Part shown: in pieces, positions 26,568 through 34,466 of the stretch
Numbering within the stretch: the first letter of the stretch is position 1
Layout: each line of letters starts with the position of its first letter
NCBI GenBank assembly: GCA_963697355.1
Contig: CAVONV010000002.1
Coordinates: forward strand, 254,680 to 318,679
DNA from: CAVONV01 sp963697355
Lineage (GTDB): Bacteria > Acidobacteriota > Vicinamibacteria > Marinacidobacterales > DATDRI01
Direction: 5' to 3'
Length of the DNA: 64,000 nucleotides
Notes under the pieces: generated by a model
What the model saw: the letters and a program-made list of their open reading frames with translations, nothing else
What the model was told of the DNA's origin: nothing
Database searches by the model: none
Program-made: the position numbers and the translations under genes

Positions 26568-26944
26568 TCGAAAGCAAAGGCCTTCCGGAGTTTCTCGCGT
26601 TTCATGATCGCGAAGCTAGTGGCATCGATGGCGGAAAGCTTATGTAAGTCGCGCCGTTCGAAGTACGGCCATGAGCGTTTCAGATCCCGCAGGGTACATT
26701 CCAAGATCTCTAATCCACTTAGCTCATCGATAGATTGTTTCCACGAGAGCGCTACGTCACGACTTGCGTTGCGCTCGAGGAACGTGAACGTTTCGAGGAT
26801 GACGGGGATCGACGTGTACAGCTTTGCCCCATTGTCTTGCAGCACGGTCCACGCTTCTCGGGCCCGGAGATGAAGAGGATCTCGGGTCAGGGCTAGGGCA
26901 ATCCAAGCTCCCGTATCAACGAAAACACGTTCTCCCTGACGCAT
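26528..26944 (-). CDS. PIN-domain toxin (VapC-like)
   Basis: 138 residues. PIN features: VFVDTGAWIAL, SIPVILETFTFL, KLSAIDATSFAIM and AFAFDHHFAMVGF with the conserved acidic positions. The ATG overlaps the antitoxin stop (ATGA). Intact; predicted RNase toxin. Confidence 0.85.
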   Translation of the reverse strand: MRQGERVFVDTGAWIALALTRDPLHLRAREAWTVLQDNGAKLYTSIPVILETFTFLERNASRDVALSWKQSIDELSGLEILECTLRDLKRSWPYFERRDLHKLSAIDATSFAIMKREKLRKAFAFDHHFAMVGFRLVV

Positions 26945-27159
26945 CAGTTTTCGTCGTATACGGAATCGTGTTCACTCGAGGTTCGCTTTGGCTCGCCGTC
27001 CCAGAGTGCGACTGGACCGCTGTGCTCGCGTTCCGGCCGCAGCCAAACCCGGCGAATAGCGTCTCGTACCAAGTCCGCAACGCTCCGTCCCGACCTATTG
27101 GCTGCTTCTCGCAGAGCCTCGAGCTCTTCCTCTCGGAGGTAAACTTGCGTCTTGACCAT
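26944..27159 (-). CDS. Ribbon-helix-helix antitoxin (VapB-like)
   Basis: 71 residues from ATG 27159. The RHH pattern KTQVYLREEELEALREAANR and SVADLVRDAIRRVW is followed by an acidic tail that would bind the toxin. The start is fixed by the inverted repeat that abuts it; an upstream TTG/ATG would read through that operator. Same operon as the PIN toxin, with a 1-base overlap. Confidence 0.82.
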   Translation of the reverse strand: MVKTQVYLREEELEALREAANRSGRSVADLVRDAIRRVWLRPEREHSGPVALWDGEPKRTSSEHDSVYDEN

Positions 27160-27192
27160 ATGTGTCAGTTTAATCTCAAAGTTGACACATAT
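27158..27192. promoter_or_regulatory. Operator-like inverted repeat of the VapBC pair
   Basis: Perfect 10-bp arms, ATATGTGTCA and TGACACATAT, with a 15-bp spacer. The left arm overlaps the antitoxin's start codon, as expected for autorepression by the RHH antitoxin. Confidence 0.65.
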
Positions 27193-27246
27193 CAAGTGGG
27201 CGCAAACAAGCATATCCCGGACGAAGTCGTGAAGAGCGGGCTTCTG

Positions 27247-27891
27247 TTACGCAACCGGGCGATTCACTTGCGAGAACACGTACAACATCTCTCTCGCGAT
27301 CTGCCTGCAGCGCTCGTCGTACTTCTCGGTTTCCTGAGGCGTATTGTCGAACGCTTTGGGATCCTCATAAGGAATGGCGAGGCGCATGGAAGCGCCTTGG
27401 ACGGAGGGACAAGCTTTGTCGGCTTGTGAGCAGGTCATCACGGCGCAGAAGTCCCTTTTGGGATTCGGATCGTCACCATAGACCTTTGAAAAAGCCTTCA
27501 TCGGCGCCGCGCCATCGTGGGGCGCCACGTTGTAGACGGGATTGCAATCGCTGGTCTCGTTGTCGATCTGGAACCCGGCACGCCGCAAAGCCGCAACCGC
27601 TCTGGGATTGAAGGCCGTGGCTTCGGTGCCTCCGGAGTAGGTCGCAACCTTGGGGATACCGTAGAACCAAGCGGCGGTCTGGGCCCACACCTGAGACAAG
27701 TGGCTTCGGCGAGAGTTGTGCGTGCAAATGAAAGTGAGTTTTGCCTCCTCGCCGACCTCTTGTTGCTTTTCGACGAAAGTGGCTAGCTTCTCCAGGGTCC
27801 TCTTGCGCTCGTCCGGTATCCGATCGAAATCCGCCACGCACTCGTCGACGTAAGCCTCGAGGCCGGGATAGAGTTTGATGTCGCTTGCCAT
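27247..27891 (-). CDS. Low-molecular-weight phosphatase / arsenate reductase-like protein
   Basis: 214 residues. An N-terminal helical extension of about 48 residues precedes the LMW-PTP fold. The phosphate loop is CTHNSRRS (Cys56 to Ser63), with later Cys residues in TSDCNPVYN and VMTCSQADKACPS that could act in a thioredoxin-type arsenate reductase relay. Either arsenate reduction or protein-tyrosine dephosphorylation is possible; no ars genes are nearby. Confidence 0.8.
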   Translation of the reverse strand: MASDIKLYPGLEAYVDECVADFDRIPDERKRTLEKLATFVEKQQEVGEEAKLTFICTHNSRRSHLSQVWAQTAAWFYGIPKVATYSGGTEATAFNPRAVAALRRAGFQIDNETSDCNPVYNVAPHDGAAPMKAFSKVYGDDPNPKRDFCAVMTCSQADKACPSVQGASMRLAIPYEDPKAFDNTPQETEKYDERCRQIAREMLYVFSQVNRPVA

Positions 27892-28136
27892 AACCGAAAG
27901 GGATCCTCAAATGACAGCCTATGATACCAAGAGGACATGACGGTTCTCATCGTTTTCGAGAGGGCGCCTTCTCCGAAAACCACATCGAGACATGCCTGCG
28001 CCCGCCGAACTGGACCATCCTGCTTGACGCGCGTCCCGATTTGACTAGTATGGCGAAGTACGCGTCGCCTAGTTTTTTTGTGTTTCTCTGAAAAGTTCGT
28101 GGTCTTTCTCAGGTCTTGATCCTAAGGAGGGACGAA

Positions 28137-29015
28137 ATGAGCCAAAAAGGTCTCACTGCTATTGTTGGGTCTTTGCTCGTTGTGGTGCTGTTCGCACCTC
28201 TCGCCTCGAGCCAGCAAACCGTTGCCGATCTCAAATATGCCGAGATGGCCCACTATTCGTGGATGCGGTTGGCCTCGATTGTTCCCGAGATCACCGACCG
28301 GGTCATCCTGCCTGTGGGAACCATTGAAGCCCACGGAGCGACCTGTATCGGTTCAGACACCTACATTCCGGTGCATCTGGCGGAATTGGCGGCAAAGAAA
28401 TGTAACGCCCTGATCGCCCCCGCTGTCACTCACGGAGCCACAGGATTGAACATCGCCACCCATCCGGGTTCCATCCGCGTACGGCCCGAAATCCTCGTCG
28501 AGTACCTCGTGGATGTCCTCGAGGGACTCGTCCGAAGTGGATTCAAGAATATCTTCGTCTTGAACGGACATGGCGGCAACAGCGAGTCCATCGAAGCGGC
28601 AACGACCCGTATCTTCGAAAAGTACAACGGTAAGGTCCGAATTCTAATCTCGGACTGGTGGACCATTCCTAAAGCCGAAGAGTTCTCGATGGAAGCGTTC
28701 GGTGTGCCCGAGCATGACATCGGTGCCCATGGCGGTCTCGAAGAAGCGGCGCTCAATCAAGCTATCAATCCCGATCTTTTCGATTGGGAGGTCTTCGAAA
28801 AACTGGGCCCCGAGAACGTCGCCAATACCTTCGAGCCCGGATACCGAGCACTACCGGGGCCTTACACCATGGGGTACTACGGCTACTATCCCACCAAGGA
28901 CGTTGAAGCCACGAAGAAGTTCACCCAAATGGTCGCCGACTACTACGCCGAGACGTTCAACAAAGCCGTCGAGAAGTGGGACTTTCTAGAAAAGCACGAT
29001 AGCGGACTGAAATAG
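28137..29015 (+). CDS. Exported creatininase-family protein
   Basis: 292 residues. ATG 28137 has AAGGAGGG upstream. The signal peptide is about 1-24 (ending LASSQQ). Creatininase-family metal motifs: LPVGTIEAHG, VTHGATGLNIATHPG, FVLNGHGGNSE, and a late Glu in HGGLEEA. These are the positions used to bind the divalent metals. Substrate unknown; family members hydrolyse cyclic or linear amides, or mature peptide cofactors (MftE type). Export is unusual for the family but is seen in Acidobacteriota. Confidence 0.88.
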   Translation: MSQKGLTAIVGSLLVVVLFAPLASSQQTVADLKYAEMAHYSWMRLASIVPEITDRVILPVGTIEAHGATCIGSDTYIPVHLAELAAKKCNALIAPAVTHGATGLNIATHPGSIRVRPEILVEYLVDVLEGLVRSGFKNIFVLNGHGGNSESIEAATTRIFEKYNGKVRILISDWWTIPKAEEFSMEAFGVPEHDIGAHGGLEEAALNQAINPDLFDWEVFEKLGPENVANTFEPGYRALPGPYTMGYYGYYPTKDVEATKKFTQMVADYYAETFNKAVEKWDFLEKHDSGLK

Positions 29016-29148
29016 AGTAGGGTCAGAGTGGGAGATCCCATTGCATAATCATTGCAACCTTCTACGAGAACTTTCGTCTAAATAACTGACGATAACTTTG
29101 GGAAGGTCCTGGGATCTCACTTCCCATTTGACGACTAGCGGCCAGCAT

Positions 29149-29181
29149 GCTAATATTTTAGCATTATGCTGAATTATTAGC
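29149..29181. promoter_or_regulatory. 33-base AT-rich imperfect palindrome before permease gene
   Basis: The arms GCTAATATTTTAGCAT and ATGCTGAATTATTAGC are near-complementary, with four mispairs out of 16. The palindrome ends just before the AGGAGG site of the permease gene at 29199. It is a candidate operator or an RNA hairpin next to the ribosome site. Confidence 0.5.
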
Positions 29182-29198
29182 CCCCAGGAGGAACCCTC

Positions 29199-31613
29199 AT
29201 GGTCCGAAACACTCTTGCTGACGCGGTCTATGCCTTTCGGATGATGGCGAGCCGGCCCGGTTTCACCGCCGTGGTGATCTTGACCCTGGCGGTGGGCATC
29301 GGAGCGACCACGGCCATGTTCGGCACCATCAACGCGGCGCTTCTGAGTCGGCTCCCCTTCGATGAGCCCGACCGGCTCGTGATGGGGGCCACTACCTTTG
29401 ATGGCAACATCAATCCGTGGACTTCCGGATACGACTACTACGACTATCGAGACCAGAACGAGTCGTTAGAGTCGCTGGCAGCCTTCATGTTTGGAGGTCG
29501 AGTCACCGTCCTCGGTGCGGCCGATCCGGAGCTGGTCGACAGTGCCTTCGGGACATGGGATCTCTTCCACACGCTTCGGGTCAAACCCGCCGTGGGGCGT
29601 CTCTTCACCGCCGAAGAAGGCGTGGAAAACGGGCCGAGCGTCGTCATGATCAGCTACGCCTATTGGCAACGACGTTTCGGAGGCTCTGCGGATGTATCCG
29701 ATAGCACCCTCAATATTAATGGTTCTCCTCATACCGTCGTTGGTGTTCTTCCCCAAGGCTTTCACTTCATTGTCGAAGCCGATATTTGGCGGCTGACCTA
29801 TCGCGACGGCCCGGGCGCCACCGCCCGCCGTTGGCACAATCTACTTCTCGTGGGACGGCTCGAGCCGGGAGTGACGGTCGAGCAAGCCCAAGCCGAAATG
29901 GACGCTATCTCGGCTCACTTGCAAGAGCAGTATCCAGAAACCAACGAAGGGAAGGCACTCGCCGTCACCGACCTGCACGAAGCGCTGGTCTTCAGGGTAC
30001 GCCCCGCCCTTCTGATGCTCATGGTGGCTGTTTCCTTGGTGCTGCTCCTGGCCTGCGGGAATGTAGCGGGACTACTTTTGGCCCGGGGACAAACTCGGCT
30101 CACGGAGATCGCCGTCCGCTCCGCTATGGGAGCGTCCCGGAGACGGCTGGTGCGGCAACTTCTCACCGAGAGCACGCTGCTCGCCCTCGTGGCCGGCCTT
30201 GCCGGTATCGCCTTCGCCTTCGCTTTCCAAGGCCTCATGATTCGGCTCCTTCCCATGGGTTGGCTCGGGATCACGCGACCCTCTATCGACGCGCCTGTGC
30301 TCCTTTTCGCCTTGGGAATTTCCATCGCCACGGGGATTCTCTTCGGTGTCGTGCCGGCGCTTCAAGGTACCATCGTCGATCTCGCGCAACAGCTCAAGGC
30401 TGGAACACGCGCCACCTGGGCTCGTGGCAGCTCTCTTCTTCGCAACGGCCTCGTTGTCCTACAAGTCGCGATCTCCGTCGTGTTGTTGATCGGAGCAGGT
30501 TTACTCATCCGAAGCCTCGCTCTTCAAATGCAGGTCGATCTCGGCTTCAACCCATCGAACGTGCTCACGGCAGGTGTACGGCTTCCCGACAACGACTACC
30601 CGGAACCCGAGAACCGGATCGCGTTCTTTGACTCTTTCGTCGAGGAAGTCGAAGCCCTACCCGGTGTGACTTCTGTCGGGCTCATCAACCGGCTTCCCAT
30701 TCGCCAAGGGGGAGGCAACATCTACCTTCACCCCGTGGATCAACCACCGGAAGAAGGCCAATCGAGCATGAGCCGCTCAGCCGATTTTCGGTATGTGACT
30801 CCTAACTACCTCAAGACTATTGGGATTCCACTGCTCGCGGGACGCGACATTGAAAGGACCGATGTGGAAGGCTCCCCTCGGGTGATGATCATCAGCGAGT
30901 CCCTAGGGGAGCTCTTTTTCCCCGACCAGAATCCTCTTGGACAACAGCTCCTCGTGGACATGGGCGAGTTGGTCGCTCATGAGATTGTCGGTGTCGTCGG
31001 CAACGCTCGTTTGTCTCGACCCTCCGGCGATCCCTTTCATTCGATGTACATGTCGTATTACCAGATCGGCAGAGGTAGTATGCGAGTCGCAGTCCGGACC
31101 CATGGCGATCCGGCAGCGCTCACTGGACAAATCCGGGAGGTCCTGAGAGCGAAGGATCGGAACATCCCTTTGGCCGAGGCGGAGACGATGACAGCGATCA
31201 TCGACGACGCGCTGTCGGACTTCCGGATCATCACGTCTTCCCTGGGGCTTTTCTCTGCGATCGCACTGCTTCTGGCTTTGGTCGGCCTCTACGGTGTGCT
31301 CGCCTACTACGTGAGCCAGCGCTACCACGAGATCGGTGTACGGATGGCACTCGGAGCCAACGCACGGCAAGTGGCGAATTTGGTACTTACGCGCGGAATG
31401 GCACTCGTCGCTATCGGCGTCGTCGTTGGTGTCGTCGCATCTTATTGGGCGACGAACCTCATCCAGCAACAACTTTTCGGCGTAGAAGCAACCGATCCCT
31501 TCACATTCATCGTCACCGCGTTGGGTTTCGGATTGGTCGCCTTGCTGGCTTGTCTGCTACCCGCGTGGCGCGCCACAAGGGTCGACCCCGTCCTGACCCT
31601 CCAAGCCGAATAA
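29199..31613 (+). CDS. MacB/FtsX-type permease, duplicated-permease (ADOP) family
   Basis: 804 residues. Same layout as the permease at 21019: ADAVYAFRMMASRPGFTAVV at the N-terminus, MacB periplasmic domains, paired FtsX domains (SLVLLLACGNVAGLLLARGQ; GLYGVLAYYVSQRYHEIGVR) and the end DPVLTLQAE. The two genes are diverged paralogues, not a recent duplication. No ATPase neighbour. Confidence 0.9.
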   Translation: MVRNTLADAVYAFRMMASRPGFTAVVILTLAVGIGATTAMFGTINAALLSRLPFDEPDRLVMGATTFDGNINPWTSGYDYYDYRDQNESLESLAAFMFGGRVTVLGAADPELVDSAFGTWDLFHTLRVKPAVGRLFTAEEGVENGPSVVMISYAYWQRRFGGSADVSDSTLNINGSPHTVVGVLPQGFHFIVEADIWRLTYRDGPGATARRWHNLLLVGRLEPGVTVEQAQAEMDAISAHLQEQYPETNEGKALAVTDLHEALVFRVRPALLMLMVAVSLVLLLACGNVAGLLLARGQTRLTEIAVRSAMGASRRRLVRQLLTESTLLALVAGLAGIAFAFAFQGLMIRLLPMGWLGITRPSIDAPVLLFALGISIATGILFGVVPALQGTIVDLAQQLKAGTRATWARGSSLLRNGLVVLQVAISVVLLIGAGLLIRSLALQMQVDLGFNPSNVLTAGVRLPDNDYPEPENRIAFFDSFVEEVEALPGVTSVGLINRLPIRQGGGNIYLHPVDQPPEEGQSSMSRSADFRYVTPNYLKTIGIPLLAGRDIERTDVEGSPRVMIISESLGELFFPDQNPLGQQLLVDMGELVAHEIVGVVGNARLSRPSGDPFHSMYMSYYQIGRGSMRVAVRTHGDPAALTGQIREVLRAKDRNIPLAEAETMTAIIDDALSDFRIITSSLGLFSAIALLLALVGLYGVLAYYVSQRYHEIGVRMALGANARQVANLVLTRGMALVAIGVVVGVVASYWATNLIQQQLFGVEATDPFTFIVTALGFGLVALLACLLPAWRATRVDPVLTLQAE

Positions 31614-31618
31614 TGGAA

Positions 31619-31669
31619 GCGTTCGGAATGGGGCCAGACCCCAGGCGTTCGGAAATTGTGGAAAACTCG
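31619..31669. repeat. 51-bp dispersed repeat, copy A
   Basis: GCGTTCGGAATGGGGCCAGA starts the element and GTGGAAAACTCG ends it. GCGTTCGG occurs twice around a GGGGCCAGACCCC palindrome. Almost identical copies lie at 33425 and 34265, and degenerate ones at 40821 and 56761. Confidence 0.85.
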
Positions 31670-31670
31670 T

Positions 31671-31712
31671 CTTTCTTCCCGTAACGTGCCGGCTCTTCGC
31701 GGGTCCACGCTC
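31671..31712 (-). pseudogene. BrnA antitoxin C-terminal remnant
   Basis: The minus strand encodes REEPARYGKKDE, matching the last residues of the BrnA genes at 33031 and 58948 (EELARYGKK). Only this end survives, next to repeat copy A. Confidence 0.45.
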
Positions 31713-31760
31713 CAGCGAATGGCTCTGGAGCTCGTTCGCTCACGTCGTTTGGTGTCAGTG

Positions 31761-32915
31761 TCAATCGAACCGAAGGCTTGGCAGGTCCGTGAGCGGCAGT
31801 GCATCCACGCGAGGATGCATAACGTAATGCTCTTTGCCGGGATAAACGAAGTAGAGCCTCTCGAGTTGTAGATCGTCAAGCGCAATGCGACTCGATCTCG
31901 TCATAGATGGTGCATCGGTACACTTGAATTCGAATCCATATCGACGACCTTGTCGCAGAAGGAGCAAATCCAACTCCGCCCCGCGCTGCGTGCCCCAGAA
32001 ATAGGCGTCGCGTTCGCCAAAAATCGCCAGCGTCTGTTCTATGGCGAATCCTTCCCACGAAGCGCCGTAACGGGGATTCGACCGCAGAGCCGACGTCGAG
32101 CCGATTCCGAGCAGGAAGTGTAACAGTCCACTGTCGCGAACATAGACCTTGGGTGATTTGACCTGTCGTTTCTTCAGGTTCTCGTACCAAGGAGGTAGAA
32201 CGCGCAGCACATACGCTCCGTTCAAAATGTCCATGTAATGACGGACTGTGTTGGGTGAAACGTCCATGGATCGGGCCAACTCTGCCGCGTTCCAGATCTG
32301 TCCATGGTAGTGGGCGGTCATGGTCCAAAAACGCCGGAGCGCCTCCGCGGGCACACGGAAACCTAGTTGCGGGATGTCGCGTTCCAGAAATGTCGTTGCG
32401 AACCCCTCCATCCAACGCCAGACCGCATCATCTTTTGGCGCCAGGTAGGCCCGTGGAAACCCACCCCGAAGCCAAAGGCGGTTTTGATGTGCGGGTCCAG
32501 TTTCATCGATAGCGAATCCGGGTACGCGGACGAAGAGCGCACGTCCGGCCAAGGTTTCCGAAACCCCTCGAACAAGGTTCGGCGAAGCGCTTCCCAAAAG
32601 CAGGAACCGAGCGATGTCTCCGGGACGGTCGCAGAGCGGACGCAGCACTTCGAAAAGCGTGGGCATTCTCTGGACTTCGTCAATGACCACGAGGCCGCGG
32701 CACTCCTCCAAAGTCAACTCGGGCGTGGAAAGTGCCTCTCGCCCGACAGCCCGTTCCAAATCGAAGAATTGGACCTGGTCATATTCGCTGGAGATGAGCC
32801 TCGCTAGAGTGGTCTTGCCGGTTTGCCGCGCCCCTAGAAGGACGGTAACCGGGGACTCCTCCAGGCACTGTAATATCTGTTCTTTGATTCGCGGTCGTGG
32901 CAACAATTGTTGCAT
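31761..32915 (-). CDS. AAA ATPase with DUF4143 domain, copy 1
   Basis: 384 residues. Walker A GARQTGKTT (residues 28-36), Walker B GLVVIDEVQRM, a sensor-like FLLLGSASP, then a winged-helix part (AAELARSMDVSPNTVRHYM) and a DUF4143 nuclease-like end (VYVRDSGLLHFLLG, GAELDLLLLRQGRRYGFEFK). Function unknown; such ATPases are abundant in TA-rich regions. It starts at ATG 32915 directly beside an inverted repeat. About 85-90 percent similar by eye to the broken copy at 57066. Confidence 0.9.
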   Translation of the reverse strand: MQQLLPRPRIKEQILQCLEESPVTVLLGARQTGKTTLARLISSEYDQVQFFDLERAVGREALSTPELTLEECRGLVVIDEVQRMPTLFEVLRPLCDRPGDIARFLLLGSASPNLVRGVSETLAGRALFVRVPGFAIDETGPAHQNRLWLRGGFPRAYLAPKDDAVWRWMEGFATTFLERDIPQLGFRVPAEALRRFWTMTAHYHGQIWNAAELARSMDVSPNTVRHYMDILNGAYVLRVLPPWYENLKKRQVKSPKVYVRDSGLLHFLLGIGSTSALRSNPRYGASWEGFAIEQTLAIFGERDAYFWGTQRGAELDLLLLRQGRRYGFEFKCTDAPSMTRSSRIALDDLQLERLYFVYPGKEHYVMHPRVDALPLTDLPSLRFD

Positions 32916-32936
32916 ATCGTCATTTTAACTGACGAT
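32916..32936. promoter_or_regulatory. Inverted repeat at start of AAA/DUF4143 copy 1
   Basis: ATCGTCA and TGACGAT arms with a TTTTAAC spacer lie immediately 5' of the start codon. The same site, with one arm change, precedes copy 2 (58220-58240). Likely autoregulatory. Confidence 0.55.
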
Positions 32937-33030
32937 TTACAACAATAAAAGCATGAAAACTCAAAAGGCGACGCCCGGCAGATGAGAAAGACTCGACGCC
33001 GATGTATGCCAATCGCGACAGACCGTTAGC

Positions 33031-33300
33031 TCATTTCGTCACTTTCTTCCCGTAGCGCGCCAACTCTTCGGGTACAACACTCCGAAGGGTGTCCTCAATG
33101 GGGTATTCGCTTCGCTTCATGTGTTCTCGGAGTGCAGAGTTGATGAGCGTCTGATAGTTGCCACCGTCCGCGGCGTGAACTTGTTCTCGGAACCATTGGA
33201 TGACGTCATCGTCGATCCTTATCGTGATTCTCGTTTTCCCTGGAGGATTCTTAGTGACAGCTCCTCGCTTCCCTCGACTGAAGTCGTATTCCCTTTTCAT
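33031..33300 (-). CDS. BrnA-like antitoxin, toxin partner deleted
   Basis: 89 residues from ATG 33300. BrnA pattern: REYDFSRGKRGAV, GKTRITIRIDDDVIQWFREQ, GNYQTLINSALREHM. A DNA-binding RHH antitoxin. Normally the BrnT toxin gene precedes it and overlaps the ATG; here only the two ends of brnT remain (33301-33345). Confidence 0.85.
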   Translation of the reverse strand: MKREYDFSRGKRGAVTKNPPGKTRITIRIDDDVIQWFREQVHAADGGNYQTLINSALREHMKRSEYPIEDTLRSVVPEELARYGKKVTK

Positions 33301-33345
33301 AACTGACTCTGGTAACGTTGCAGCTCCATCCCACTTGAGCTCCAC
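33301..33345 (-). pseudogene. BrnT toxin with internal deletion (scar)
   Basis: The first eight codons (MELKWDGA, GTG start 33345) are joined directly to the last bases of the toxin gene (ACGTTACCAGAGTCAGTT before ATGA). The full gene at 59214-59487 has both ends separated by about 230 bases. The deletion leaves the antitoxin's translation start intact. Confidence 0.7.
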
Positions 33346-33355
33346 TCATTAACTA

Positions 33356-33373
33356 TATGTACATTTGTGCATA
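33356..33373. promoter_or_regulatory. BrnTA operator-like palindrome, copy 1
   Basis: TATGTACATTTGTGCATA, an 18-bp imperfect palindrome, is matched at 59498-59515 (TATGCACAACTGTACATA) before the second BrnTA copy. Consensus TATGNACANNTGTNCATA. Confidence 0.6.
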
Positions 33374-33424
33374 CTGGCAAATGAGAGCGATCTGGGTAGG
33401 CCAGTCTGGGCGTAGCAAAGGAAA

Positions 33425-33475
33425 GCGTTCGGAATGGGGCCAGGCCCCAGGCGTTCGGAAATTGTGGAAAACTCG
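33425..33475. repeat. 51-bp dispersed repeat, copy B
   Basis: Differs from copy A at one position (GGGGCCAGGCCCC instead of GGGGCCAGACCCC). Sits between the BrnA and ParE/Phd modules. Confidence 0.85.
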
Positions 33476-33520
33476 CCCTGTATCGTTGCGCGACGGCTCC
33501 CATCCCATGAAAGAGAAAAC

Positions 33521-33826
33521 TCAAATGGAGGAATCCTGCGACAAATTGCTGGGCAGCAAGTGATGTCCTTCGAAGATGGTCAGGATGCGAATCTCTTCTT
33601 GATGTATTTCGTACACTATCCGGTAGCTACCAACCAAGACTTCACGCAGATCGTCTCGGCCGAGTTCCGGGACCTTCCGCCCGGCGCGGGGTTGCTTAGA
33701 AGCAGTCCGTGCACGCTGGCGAAGGAGCTCCACCCAACGCCGTGCCGCGCTGGGCTTATCGCGTGCGATGTAGCGACCCATCTCGAGCAAATCGGCGCGC
33801 GCACGTCTGGTCCACCGGACCTTCAT
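33521..33826 (-). CDS. ParE/RelE-family toxin
   Basis: 101 residues. Pattern of the ParE/RelE fold: VRWTRRARADLLEMGRYIA, ELGRDDLREVLVGSYRIVYE and LTIFEGHHLL. The start overlaps the antitoxin stop by four bases (ATGA). Target (gyrase or ribosome-bound mRNA) not predictable from sequence. Intact, in contrast to the copy at 53336. Confidence 0.85.
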   Translation of the reverse strand: MKVRWTRRARADLLEMGRYIARDKPSAARRWVELLRQRARTASKQPRAGRKVPELGRDDLREVLVGSYRIVYEIHQEEIRILTIFEGHHLLPSNLSQDSSI

Positions 33827-34110
33827 TTCGACTGGCCGAACTCCTTGTCGAGCACCGCGTCTAACTCCTTGTCGTCAAGGAGTCGACCGGCCGCCGAATC
33901 GGCGAGACCTGCCGATACCGCTTCCGCGAAGCGCTGCTGTTCTCGGATCCGATCAAAGTCCTCCGGAGTGATGAGAACCGCGGCTGGTTTGCCGTTCTGC
34001 GTGATGACCAACGGTCGCTGGTCCTCTCGAAGTTTCCGAAGAAGTTGAGACGTGCGTGATTTGAAGTCCGCGAGAGGGACGATGTCTTCTGCCATATGTA
34101 TCGCTTTCAT
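33823..34110 (-). CDS. Phd/YefM-family antitoxin
   Basis: 95 residues. IVPLADFKSRTSQLLRKL and RPLVITQNGKPAAVLITPEDF are the Phd/YefM DNA-binding fold. The acidic C-terminal tail binds the toxin. AAGGTGAG lies before ATG 34110; the internal ATG at codon 6 is an alternative. First gene of the pair. Confidence 0.85.
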   Translation of the reverse strand: MKAIHMAEDIVPLADFKSRTSQLLRKLREDQRPLVITQNGKPAAVLITPEDFDRIREQQRFAEAVSAGLADSAAGRLLDDKELDAVLDKEFGQSK

Positions 34111-34264
34111 AGACTCACCTTCTAAAGATCTGAATTTAGACTTAATTTAGCTCTTTTTTCAGATCCGTACAAGGTTCTGCAGGAAGTATAGGGTCTTGGC
34201 TTCCCGGCACTCTATATAGACGACTTTCTTGAACTCATACCTCCCATCCTTATGAAAGCAATTG

Positions 34265-34314
34265 GCGTTCGGAATGGGGCCAGACCCCAGGCGTTCGGAA
34301 ATTGTGGAAAACTC
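34265..34314. repeat. 51-bp dispersed repeat, copy C
   Basis: Identical in the palindrome to copy A, lacking only the last base. It lies in the 356-base gap between the Phd-type gene and recC. The rest of that gap shows no gene I can support. Confidence 0.85.
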
Positions 34315-34466
34315 CGGCGTCACGCGTCGTTGCGCATGGACCCGCTGGCCGCCGCTGCCGCATTGTTGGGCCAAATGCTGCAGGTGGTAGACTGACGTGC
34401 TACACTGACCTTGTCTCCCTAAGTGCCAGCAACAATCGAGTTCGCGGGATTTTGAGCTAGCAAGCT

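Noticed and set aside
33297..33524. 75-codon minus-strand frame
   Set aside because: It is a read-through of the 51-bp repeat and the BrnT scar, not a gene.
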